Positions 8,546 through 16,271 of a stretch of DNA of 64,000 nt are shown here, in pieces. Below the pieces are notes generated by a model. That model saw only the letters and a list, made by a program, of their open reading frames with translations, searched no databases and had not been told where the DNA came from. Both the position numbers and the translations under genes were made by a program. Every line of letters starts with the position of its first letter. Within the stretch, counting starts at the first letter, position 1. Source of the DNA: CAVRCT01 sp963719645 (GTDB lineage: Bacteria; Pseudomonadota; Gammaproteobacteria; DSM-16500); contig CAVRCT010000005.1 of NCBI GenBank assembly GCA_963719645.1, positions 372,001 to 436,000 of the forward strand. The letters run 5' to 3'.

Positions 8546-9745
8546 TTAAGAAGGTTTTTTTGCATTCTTCGCCGCGGTAATGTCATCCGGCTGAATGACA
8601 TCCCCCGTGTTATTGCCAAATGCGTTGCGCTCATAGGTAATCACCGCTGCTAAATCCTGATCACTGAATTGATCGCGAAATGCTTGCATCGCAGTGCCTG
8701 GGTGACCATTTAAGACCGTATTGATGTGTTCTGGAATCGGGCCTGTCGCAACTTTATCGCCTTTTAACGCAGGAAACACCGGCGGCGATCCCGTCCCATC
8801 CGGCTTGTGGCACGCTGCACAGGTGCCAAGAAAAACTTGTTCACCTTCTTGCATTAATTCATCTTTCGTAAGTTTTTTTCCGGGTGCGGCAGTGGTCGGC
8901 GTTGTTTGTGGTTTTGCGGGTGTCGCGTTCGGGATTGCTACAGCATTTGTCATGGGAGTTGCGGGAGTCGGCGCAGGCGCTTTTCCTTGTTGTTGCAACA
9001 CCCAATTATTAAAATCCGTTTCACTGAGTGCAATGACGACAATGGGCATGTAGCCGTGATTTAAGCCGCACAATTTAGAACATTGTCCGCGATAGATGCC
9101 AGGTCGATTAATACGCGTCCATATTTCATAAATAAATCCGGGAATCGCATCATGTTTCACGCCCAATTCCGGCACCCACCAACCGTGGATGACATCGTTT
9201 GATGTAATTAAAAACCGAATTTTTTGGTGAATTGGTAACACTAATGGATGGTCTACTTCACGCAGATAAAATTCATCTTTCGGTGCATTACCGTGCAGTT
9301 GGTTATAAGGTGTCGACAGATTACTGAAAAAACCAAAATTCTTTTCCAGATAATCGTAATGCCATTTCCATTGATACCCCGTTACTTTAATGGTCAAGTC
9401 AGCCTGCGATTCATCATGCATTTGAATTAAGACGCGTGTTGAGGGGATGGCGAGCGCAACTAAAATAAGAAAAGGAATCAGCGTCCAAGTGATTTCAAGC
9501 CAAAATTTTTCGTGAAATTTCGCTGCTTTCGCGCCGCGTGATTTACGGTGATAGACAATGGAATAGAAAATAACGCTGAAAACGAGAACACCGATCGCAA
9601 CGCATACCCAAAAAATCAGCATATGCAGCCAATAAATATCCCGACTGATGGGGGAGACACCTTCTGGCAAATTAAAAATCATTTCGGCATGCGCGATGCC
9701 ACTTGCGAAAATGAGGCTAAACAAGGTAAATTGTGCGATTCGCAT
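8546..9745 (-). CDS. ctaC: Cytochrome c oxidase subunit II with fused C-terminal cytochrome c domain
   Basis: Electron-entry subunit of the aa3 oxidase. It has a signal peptide (MRIAQFTLFSLIFASGIAHA), two membrane helices (about residues 40-62 and 90-110) and a cupredoxin domain with the CuA ligands in CSKLCGLNHGYM. An Ala/Pro/Thr-rich linker follows, then a cytochrome c domain with CAACH at residues 309-313. The fused heme domain (caa3-like arrangement) lets the enzyme take electrons without a separate soluble cytochrome. It is the first gene of the minus-strand oxidase operon, 12 bp upstream of ctaD and divergent from sppA with only 49 bp between. Confidence 0.95.
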   Translation of the reverse strand: MRIAQFTLFSLIFASGIAHAEMIFNLPEGVSPISRDIYWLHMLIFWVCVAIGVLVFSVIFYSIVYHRKSRGAKAAKFHEKFWLEITWTLIPFLILVALAIPSTRVLIQMHDESQADLTIKVTGYQWKWHYDYLEKNFGFFSNLSTPYNQLHGNAPKDEFYLREVDHPLVLPIHQKIRFLITSNDVIHGWWVPELGVKHDAIPGFIYEIWTRINRPGIYRGQCSKLCGLNHGYMPIVVIALSETDFNNWVLQQQGKAPAPTPATPMTNAVAIPNATPAKPQTTPTTAAPGKKLTKDELMQEGEQVFLGTCAACHKPDGTGSPPVFPALKGDKVATGPIPEHINTVLNGHPGTAMQAFRDQFSDQDLAAVITYERNAFGNNTGDVIQPDDITAAKNAKKPS

Positions 9746-9794
9746 GTCACTACCGTTCCTTGGTCATGATTCCATAATTATAGGTGTTTAAACA

Positions 9795-10742
9795 ATGCAG
9801 TCAAATAATTCAACAGATCCACAAAATGTCACCGCGGCGTTGTTGCAAGAGTTGGTGAAAGAGCGTCGCAGTGATCGCCGTTGGCGCAATTTTCGATTTT
9901 TCCTGGTTTTTGCTCTGATCGTTTTTTTCGTCTTGATGATTTTTTCTCAAATGAGTGTGCCGGTTGTTTCTGAAGGAGAGGGGTCGGGTTATGTGGCGTT
10001 GATTCGATTAAATGGTGAAATTGCCCCGGGCGCAGATTTTTCGGCTGAAACCGTTTTACCGATTTTGCATGATGCATTTGCGGATAAAGAGGCGAAAGGG
10101 GTGGTGTTGGATATTAATTCAGGCGGTGGCACGCCGGTGCAAGCGTCGATTATTCATGATGCGATTATTGAAATGAAAAAGAAATATCACAAGCCAGTGA
10201 TTGTGGTGGGCGAAGACATGATGGCATCCGGTGCTTATTTTGTTGCGGTGGCTGCCGATAAAATTTACGTCAATCCGAGTTCGATCACGGGTTCCATTGG
10301 TGTCATTATGAAAGAATTTGGTTTCCCAGATTTGATCAAAAAATTAGGCGTTGAGCGGCGTGTGTATGCAGCAGGTGCGAACAAAGATCGATTGGATGAG
10401 TTTTTACCGCAAAACCAGGAAGACGTGTTGAAAATCCGCCAAGTCATTGGCGAAATCCACGGGAATTTTATCCAAGTGGTACAACAAGGACGTCAAGGTA
10501 AGTTGCATGCTGATCCGAATTTATTTTCCGGCGATTTTTGGTCGGGTCAAACGGCTGTGAAAATGGGCTTGGTCGATCAATTAGGTAATTTATCCGATGT
10601 GCTGCGAAATGAATTTCATTCGGCTGCATACAAGGATTACAGCAAACAACAACCGTTATTGAAGAGCTTGATTGGCCAAGTGGGAACGTCTTTGAATATG
10701 GCGTTAACGGGGACGCAGGTAGGGGTTTTAGAAAAGCTATAA
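9795..10742 (+). CDS. sppA: Signal peptide peptidase SppA, short S49-family form
   Basis: Membrane-anchored serine peptidase that degrades cleaved signal peptides. The 315-aa product has a single N-terminal membrane helix (FFLVFALIVFFVLMIFSQM). The S49 core follows, with DINSGGGTPVQAS and the catalytic-serine region MASGAYFVAVAADKIYVNPS, then GSIGVIM. A Lys in the downstream KDRLDEF region is a candidate for the partner of the Ser/Lys dyad. The length matches the short single-domain form, not the tandem E. coli enzyme. Divergent from ctaC. The ATG follows a short leader. Confidence 0.9.
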   Translation: MQSNNSTDPQNVTAALLQELVKERRSDRRWRNFRFFLVFALIVFFVLMIFSQMSVPVVSEGEGSGYVALIRLNGEIAPGADFSAETVLPILHDAFADKEAKGVVLDINSGGGTPVQASIIHDAIIEMKKKYHKPVIVVGEDMMASGAYFVAVAADKIYVNPSSITGSIGVIMKEFGFPDLIKKLGVERRVYAAGANKDRLDEFLPQNQEDVLKIRQVIGEIHGNFIQVVQQGRQGKLHADPNLFSGDFWSGQTAVKMGLVDQLGNLSDVLRNEFHSAAYKDYSKQQPLLKSLIGQVGTSLNMALTGTQVGVLEKL

Positions 10743-11084
10743 CGTTTTATTGTCATCAGGAGCGTCCTAACCTCTCAAAGGTTAAGCATCGAAAATGTTG
10801 TTTTTTATAAAAATCCCCTTTTTCCAAAGGACGTTGTTGCGTAATTCAATGTGACTTCATCTGTGATTTCCTTCCCCCACAAGGGTGGAAGGAGCTCGCG
10901 GATGAAGCTCTGTAGGTTGGGTTGAGCGTCAGCGAAACCCAACAATGGATGAATGCACGAAAACGTTGGGTTTCGCTGGCGCTCAACCCAACCTACAGGA
11001 CTTTTAACTAAACATCAGAAATTTGCGGGAGATCCTTCGGAGCGAAAAGCACTCAGGATGACAGCCCCTGTCTTAAGCCTTGAC
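10743..11084. repeat. Intergenic region with repeat fragments (R3/R2 end, R5 hairpin, R6 half)
   Basis: No gene here. A partial R2/R3-type end lies at about 10808-10850 (AATCCCC..., GTTGTTGCGTAATTC). An R5 inverted repeat at 10911-10998 has arms TGTAGGTTGGGTTGAGCG and CGCTCAACCCAACCTACA around a short loop. A half copy of the R6 repeat (GCGGGAGATCCTTCGGAGCG...CAGGATGACAG) lies at about 11015-11075. The hairpin could also act as a transcript end between the convergent sppA and lipoprotein genes, but it has no T-run. Confidence 0.75.
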
Positions 11085-12305
11085 TTATTTATAACCCCGC
11101 GTCCAAGTCGTCTGTGTCGGCATGCTCGTATCATCATTCCAAACCGGCAACACCGTTCCAGCGTTTGCCATGAACCGAGACACATTGTTCGGTGAGCCAA
11201 AAATATAAATACTGCTGTTATCAGACGCTGCTGCAAAAATTTTCCCATCGGATTCCACATTCGCATGCGACGAATTGCGTGTTCTCACATAAGCATTGCA
11301 AGCATGCAAATATTGGCCCTCAAAACGAGACGTGCCCGTGATATCGACATTCAAATTATACGAAGAGCCTGCTAACCCCACGCGGGCATTGCCTCGCTCG
11401 GTAATATAAGCACTCTTGGTATTGACCCAATACAAATACACTTGGGTATTATCCACCGCCGTCAATTTGCGCAAATTAGCGTACCCTGCCACCGTGGTGC
11501 AACCACTGCCACACGCATAAATCGTCAGCGCGGTACTGTTTGCGCCAATGACAGAGACGGAGCCGTTGCCCGCATGATTGATCATATGGACATTGACGCG
11601 TCCGCTGACGTTGACACTGCCTGCGCCATTCACTGTTAAATTCAGATTGGGGGAGTAAGCGCCGATCACAGAAATCGTGCCCGGGCCTGAGTGGGAAATG
11701 CGGCTTAAGTTCATATTGCCGCTTAACAAGGTCATGCCGCAGCTAGAGGAACTAATGGTTAAACCGTCGCTCATCAAATTGCGCCCTTCGATTTTACTGC
11801 TGCCTGAAATCGACAAGTTGCGTAAGTTGTGCACGCCAATGCGCACGATGATATTTTGCAAATCGGCTTGTGAGGCATCACCATTTTTGGTTTGGGTAAT
11901 ATAAATGGAATCGCCACTGACCCTGACCATGGTTTGACGCACAGCCGCATTTGTCCCCAACACATAAACACTATTCTGTTCTTGCATGCCAACGAGTTGT
12001 ACTTGCAAGGTACCATTGATCACGACATTGGTGAATTGTGGTACTTTGACAGCGGAAATTGTCATCGCACTGTTGTAAGGCGCTTTATTGTCGAAACGCT
12101 CCGTTTGATTGGGTTCACCGGTGAAATACCAAGAATCGGCTGAGCGTGTCCATTTATTCGGGTCTAAATTGATTTGACGCATCCACGTTTCTTTCACTAA
12201 GTTGTGATTCACTTGGCTTTGATTGAGGAAATTATTGTTGCTGGCACAACTGATGAGGAATGTCATGCAAATGAACAATAATCCAATGCGGTAAAGTGTT
12301 TTCAT
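11085..12305 (-). CDS. GIN-domain (DUF2807-like) lipoprotein
   Basis: A 406-aa predicted lipoprotein: the signal peptide ends in a lipobox (TFLISCASNN, Cys at residue 20). The rest is a long series of short beta strands of the form LTISSSS...NLNLTVNGAGSVNVSGRVNV. This is typical of the right-handed beta-solenoid 'head GIN'/DUF2807 domain, which starts after VVINGTLQVQLV. It probably sits on the inner face of the outer membrane or at the cell surface. The function of the family is unknown; adhesin-like and polysaccharide-binding roles have been suggested. Flanked on both sides by repeats, so probably a single-gene transcript. Confidence 0.7.
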   Translation of the reverse strand: MKTLYRIGLLFICMTFLISCASNNNFLNQSQVNHNLVKETWMRQINLDPNKWTRSADSWYFTGEPNQTERFDNKAPYNSAMTISAVKVPQFTNVVINGTLQVQLVGMQEQNSVYVLGTNAAVRQTMVRVSGDSIYITQTKNGDASQADLQNIIVRIGVHNLRNLSISGSSKIEGRNLMSDGLTISSSSCGMTLLSGNMNLSRISHSGPGTISVIGAYSPNLNLTVNGAGSVNVSGRVNVHMINHAGNGSVSVIGANSTALTIYACGSGCTTVAGYANLRKLTAVDNTQVYLYWVNTKSAYITERGNARVGLAGSSYNLNVDITGTSRFEGQYLHACNAYVRTRNSSHANVESDGKIFAAASDNSSIYIFGSPNNVSRFMANAGTVLPVWNDDTSMPTQTTWTRGYK

Positions 12306-12666
12306 AGCGTCCCTTCTACAAAAGCCGGTGATTTTAAAAATTGTAACGATAAATTGGTTTTATTGCTAGCTTGGAACGTCTGAGCTTCGTTTTTTTAAAA
12401 TGAATGCTGCTTTTTATAAAAATCCCCCTTTGGAAAAATGCGTTGTTGCGTAATTCACGGTGTCAGCTTAGTGTCGTGCCAGCGTGCTTTTAGCTGGCAT
12501 CCAGGTTTGCTCTTAATAAAATTTATATAGTCATAAATAGAGCAAACCTGGATGCCAGCTAAAAGCACGCTGGCACGACACTAAGCTGACTCTGTGAATT
12601 ACGCAATAACGCCTTGGAAAAAAGGGGGGTATAAAAATAAATAAACTTTTCTTATGTCACTGAGGA
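12306..12666. repeat. Intergenic region with an R3 palindromic element
   Basis: No gene here. Positions about 12422-12631 hold a palindrome. The outer arms read GTTGTTGCGTAATTCAC and its complement, and the inner arms contain GTCGTGCCAGCGTGCTTTTA and the complement TAAAAGCACGCTGGCACGAC, around an AT-rich core (TTTATATAGTCATAAATA). The same element is nested in the composite at 40697-40912, and a diverged version flanks the array at 56.5-57.3 kb. Confidence 0.85.
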
Positions 12667-14271
12667 TCACGAGTTAAGAGACTTCAATATGTATAAATAC
12701 CCTTGCACAGGTTCAATATTTTGTAATCGAGTTACCACGATTTCATGATGTTGAATACTGTATTGATATTTTTTGGCAAGTTCTTCGAGGTAGTGTTGTT
12801 GATGTCCAAAACGTCCCGATTGGTTCATTCTAAACGGTTTATCAATACAAATTTCCGTATTAAAGGCAAATAATCCACCCGGATGTAATGCTTGCTTCAC
12901 GAATCGAAAAACATCATCGAGCGCGCCGATGTAGACCAGGACATCACCCGCCAAAATTAAATCATACTGATCGGATTGGGTATTGAGGAAAGCGGTAATG
13001 TCTTGATGAATGAGTCGATCATAAATATTTTTTTTCGCTGCCACCGCTAACATTTTTTCCGACAAATCAACACCGGTTAATGAGCTGGCATAGGGTTTTG
13101 CAATTGTGCCACATAACCCCGTTCCCGCACCCAGATCTAAAATGCTTATGCTGTGCGGCGCAAATTTAAAACGCCGAAAAATGGTTTTTTCAAAAATAGC
13201 CGGAAGCTGGTAGTTCAATGCAGTTAGTAAATGCGGTTCATAGTGATCGGCGTAAGCGTCAAACAACGAAGTCACATAATCCGGCGGAGCCGTTAGCAAA
13301 TGGTGATGCTGTGAGAGCATTTGCACGGTGTATTCAATTGATGCATTCGTCGGCTGAATGCGTAAGGCTTCTCGAAAATGTTCCAACGCAAAAGGAATAT
13401 GCTGTTTTGCTAAAAATGCGACGCCTAAATTATTGTGTGCTGCAAATGAATCGGGTTGTTGTTGCAACACGCGTTGATAATTTTGAATGGCCAAATCGAG
13501 ATGCCCTTGTTGCATATTGATCACGCCTAAATTAAACAGAATTTGGCTATCATCTACTTTTAATTCAAGTGCTTTGTAATAATGTTGTTTGGCTTCATTC
13601 ATAGCACCTTGTTTTAAATAACAGGTTGCTAAGTTGGTTTGCGTTTCGAAATGAAACGGCTGTGCTTGCTCAATCGTTAAAAATTGTTTGATGGCATCCG
13701 AGAGATGATTTTGTTGCATGTGAAGACACGCTAAATGAAATCGTGCGGCAAAATGCGTTGGAGAGCGTTCTAACAGTTGGGTATAAATATCGATGGCATC
13801 TGCAACATGGTTTTGCTTCACGAAGGCTAAGCCTAAATTGTAGTATGCATCAATGTAATCAACTTGTTTTGCAATAGCATGCCGAAATGCGGTAATGGCT
13901 TCCGATAATTTTTCTTGTGAATAATAAATGGATCCTAAATTATTATAAGCGGCAGCGTATTCCGGATGTTGTTCAATCACTTTTTGCAAAATGATCGCGG
14001 CTTGACTGAGTAATCCTTGAATTTTATATACATTGGCCAAGTGCAATTGCAGCGAAGGATTGTTCGGTTGGATATCAACGGCTTTTTGCAAATAGGTGAT
14101 GGCGGGAGAGAAGTTTTCTTTTTGTGCGTAAAGAATTCCAAGTGAATGCAAAACGTCAACGTGGCGCGGATTTTTGCGCAAAAGAGCTAAATAACCTTCT
14201 TCTGCTTCCGTTAAAAATCCAGCACGATGCATGTCACGCAGAGTTGCGTAATCATAATTGTTTTTCTTCAT
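12667..14271 (-). CDS. TPR-repeat protein with C-terminal SAM methyltransferase domain
   Basis: A 534-aa protein. Residues 1 to about 325 are some nine tetratricopeptide repeats with the usual spacing (AYNNLGSIYYSQEKLSEAI, AYYNLGLAFVKQNHVADAI). Residues about 360-530 form a class I methyltransferase with motif I LDLGAGTGLCG, the acidic end of strand 2 in LTGVDLSEKM and post-motif DLILAGDVLVYIG. The TPR part probably selects a protein partner; the methylation target is unknown. Its start overlaps the 3' end of pcnB by 20 bases, so the two are likely co-transcribed. Similar TPR-methyltransferase fusions are common in intracellular bacteria. Confidence 0.8.
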   Translation of the reverse strand: MKKNNYDYATLRDMHRAGFLTEAEEGYLALLRKNPRHVDVLHSLGILYAQKENFSPAITYLQKAVDIQPNNPSLQLHLANVYKIQGLLSQAAIILQKVIEQHPEYAAAYNNLGSIYYSQEKLSEAITAFRHAIAKQVDYIDAYYNLGLAFVKQNHVADAIDIYTQLLERSPTHFAARFHLACLHMQQNHLSDAIKQFLTIEQAQPFHFETQTNLATCYLKQGAMNEAKQHYYKALELKVDDSQILFNLGVINMQQGHLDLAIQNYQRVLQQQPDSFAAHNNLGVAFLAKQHIPFALEHFREALRIQPTNASIEYTVQMLSQHHHLLTAPPDYVTSLFDAYADHYEPHLLTALNYQLPAIFEKTIFRRFKFAPHSISILDLGAGTGLCGTIAKPYASSLTGVDLSEKMLAVAAKKNIYDRLIHQDITAFLNTQSDQYDLILAGDVLVYIGALDDVFRFVKQALHPGGLFAFNTEICIDKPFRMNQSGRFGHQQHYLEELAKKYQYSIQHHEIVVTRLQNIEPVQGYLYILKSLNS

Positions 14272-15646
14272 CCTTTTTGATCACCTTCTTCCGTCGACGA
14301 GTTTTTTTGCTGCGGGGTGATAATTTGGCAACGTCTTTAATCATTTTTTCGCGCTGAGGGGCGTCGCCTGAATAAAACAGTGTCCACCAGTCGGCTAATT
14401 CTTTCATCTTTTCATCAACAATTGCACGCAATAATAATAAATCATATGCCGCGCGAAAACGGGGATGATCAAGAGTTCGGTGAGGTCTTGAACCATGGCG
14501 CTGAAGAAGTTGATGTTGCAACACATAAATTTCACGCACCGTCACCATTAATTTGCGCGGCGCGGCCAGTTGCACTGTTTGCGTTTTCAATACATGTTGT
14601 AATGCTTTTTCCATCGCAAGATAAGAGGGTATGCCTTGATGCAGAGCGAGGGCGATTTGTTCTTGCAATGGCTGCCATAATATCACTGCAAATAAAAATG
14701 CGGGTGAAACCGTTTTCCCGGCTTCAATTCGGTCATCGGTATTTTTGAAAGCGATTTCTAATAATTGCTTGGTATGTGGTTGATGCAGTAACGCGGCAGT
14801 TTGGGGAAAAAGTTGTTCGAATAAATGATATTTTTGCAATAATCGAAACGCGTTAGCCGTCGCGCCTTCTTGAAATAATTTTAACACTTCCTGGAATAAG
14901 CGAGCGGCGGAGACTTTTTGTAATAAGCTGCTTAAGCGAATCAGCGGTTCTTCTGTTTCTGGGCTAATTTGAATGTTTAATTTGCCGAGAAAGCGGACAG
15001 CGCGTAATAACCGGACAGGATCTTCTTGAAAACGCTGATCAGGATTGCCGATGATGCGCAGTGTTCGGGTTTTAATGTCTTGCATGCCGCCGACATAATC
15101 CACCACCGAAAAATCAGCGATATTGTAATATAATGCATTGATGCTGAAGTCACGTCGCCACACATCATCTTCAATGTCGCCGTAGACATTATCGCGAATA
15201 ATCATGCCATGATGGGTTTTGGCATGTGATTCTTGAGCATTTTCGTGATGGGTGCGAAACGTGGCAACTTCAATAATTTCTTTGCCAAAGACAATATGGG
15301 CAAGCCGAAACCGTTTGCCAATCAAGCGACAATTTTTAAAAAGTTTGCGGATATCTTCTGGGCGAGCATCGGTTGCAATATCAAAATCCTTTGGCTTGTG
15401 CTCTAGCAATAGGTCGCGCACACACCCGCCCACCAAATAAGCATGGTAACCTGCGTGATGTAAGCGATATAACACTTTTAATGCGCTAGGATTGATCGCA
15501 TTTCGGGAAATCGTGTGCTCGCTGCGAGGCACAATAACGGGCTGTATCTTTTTACGAACCGGTGTTTCTTTCTGAGAGATACGCTTCAGAAACCCTTTTA
15601 ACAACTTAATAATATCCTTGACCCTCAACCAAAGCGGGCTAGCCAT
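14252..15646 (-). CDS. pcnB: Poly(A) polymerase I
   Basis: Adds poly(A) tails to RNA 3' ends and so promotes decay. The 464-aa product has the class II nucleotidyltransferase core: LVGGCVRDLLL followed by KPKDFDIATDARPEDI, where the DFD aspartates bind metal. Next come the RNA-binding region RRDFSINALYY and the family helical body. The basic tail (SPRSKKTRRRKKVIKKDEEK) is typical of PcnB and absent from CCA-adding enzymes. The start is ATG at 15646, with a normal N-terminal extension. Upstream on the opposite strand is tRNA-Glu; downstream, the TPR-methyltransferase gene overlaps it. Confidence 0.93.
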   Translation of the reverse strand: MASPLWLRVKDIIKLLKGFLKRISQKETPVRKKIQPVIVPRSEHTISRNAINPSALKVLYRLHHAGYHAYLVGGCVRDLLLEHKPKDFDIATDARPEDIRKLFKNCRLIGKRFRLAHIVFGKEIIEVATFRTHHENAQESHAKTHHGMIIRDNVYGDIEDDVWRRDFSINALYYNIADFSVVDYVGGMQDIKTRTLRIIGNPDQRFQEDPVRLLRAVRFLGKLNIQISPETEEPLIRLSSLLQKVSAARLFQEVLKLFQEGATANAFRLLQKYHLFEQLFPQTAALLHQPHTKQLLEIAFKNTDDRIEAGKTVSPAFLFAVILWQPLQEQIALALHQGIPSYLAMEKALQHVLKTQTVQLAAPRKLMVTVREIYVLQHQLLQRHGSRPHRTLDHPRFRAAYDLLLLRAIVDEKMKELADWWTLFYSGDAPQREKMIKDVAKLSPRSKKTRRRKKVIKKDEEKQL

Positions 15647-15681
15647 GCTAACTCGCGGATTAACATCTATAAAATTGTGCG

Positions 15682-15687
15682 TATAAT
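15682..15687 (+). promoter_or_regulatory. -10 box of the tRNA-Glu promoter
   Basis: A perfect TATAAT lies 33 bases upstream of the tRNA 5' end, which would give a leader of about 25 nt. No convincing -35 hexamer is seen at 17 bases, so the assignment rests on the -10 box and its position. Confidence 0.45.
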
Positions 15688-15719
15688 ACCACAGCCATTA
15701 TGTATTCGGCCATCATTAG

Positions 15720-15795
15720 GCTCCCTTCGTCTAGTGGCCTAGGACATCGCCCTCTCACGGCGGTAACACGGGTTCGAAACCCGTAGGGAGCGCCA
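15720..15795 (+). tRNA. tRNA-Glu, anticodon CTC
   Basis: A 76-nt cloverleaf with encoded CCA. The acceptor arms GCTCCCT and AGGGAGC pair. The D-arm resembles E. coli tRNA-Glu (GTCTAGTGGCCTAGGAC). The anticodon stem TCGCC/GGCGG closes the loop CTCTCAC, and the T-arm is CGGGTTCGAAACCCG. Positions 34-36 read CTC, which decodes GAG only. The body is that of the common tRNA-Glu(TTC) with T34 changed to C, so this is either an extra isoacceptor or a variant of the main one. Confidence 0.93.
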
Positions 15796-16271
15796 TATTA
15801 AACAATTGGTTATAAAATTGGTTGCACAAAGATAGATCAATATAGGCAAATTATCGGTAATATCCCTTGTTAGAAAATAATAGATAGTCACGGAAGTAAT
15901 GCGTGATTCAGTTACTTACTGAGTTGCAGAAAAAAATCAACTTACATCCCGGATTGCTTTGGAAAGCGCAGAATGTGAAAAAATTTAATGAAGGTAAACA
16001 AAAGGAATAATGGTATGCGTCATGATAGGAAGTGGCTGTCTCAGCGAGTGCAATTCAGTTGACTAGGGAATGAGGAAAGTGTTGGGTTTCGCTGCGCTCT
16101 ACCCAACCTACGTGACTAAAATACTCATTAATCCCCAGCTTTGGTTTGATTTCATCAGTGCTTATAGGGCACGCAAAAAGTAATAATTAACGCCTGCAGC
16201 AAATTCTTAATATTTATTTAAGGTTAACCTGTTAATTTGCGTATTCTTTGGAGAGTCTCTGGAATCGATGT
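15796..16271. pseudogene. Spacer with a degraded 3' remnant of a kinase copy
   Basis: No intact gene. A 34-codon open stretch near 15900-16010 (ends EGKQKE) has no recognisable relatives. Positions about 16030-16115 match the 3' end of the following kinase gene (18002-18082). Shared words are GAAGTGGCTG, GCAATTCAG and AATGAGGAAA, then TGTTGGGTTTCGCTGCGCTC and the rest of the R5 arm. This suggests that an earlier tandem copy of the kinase gene once lay here and was deleted except for its tail. Confidence 0.55.

Noticed and set aside
10911..10998. Rho-independent terminator between sppA and the lipoprotein gene
   Set aside because: The hairpin is an R5 repeat with very long arms and no T-run on either side, so a terminator call is not supported.
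15900..16010. Small protein-coding gene of 34 codons
   Set aside because: No ribosome-binding site of note, no known relatives and no conserved context.
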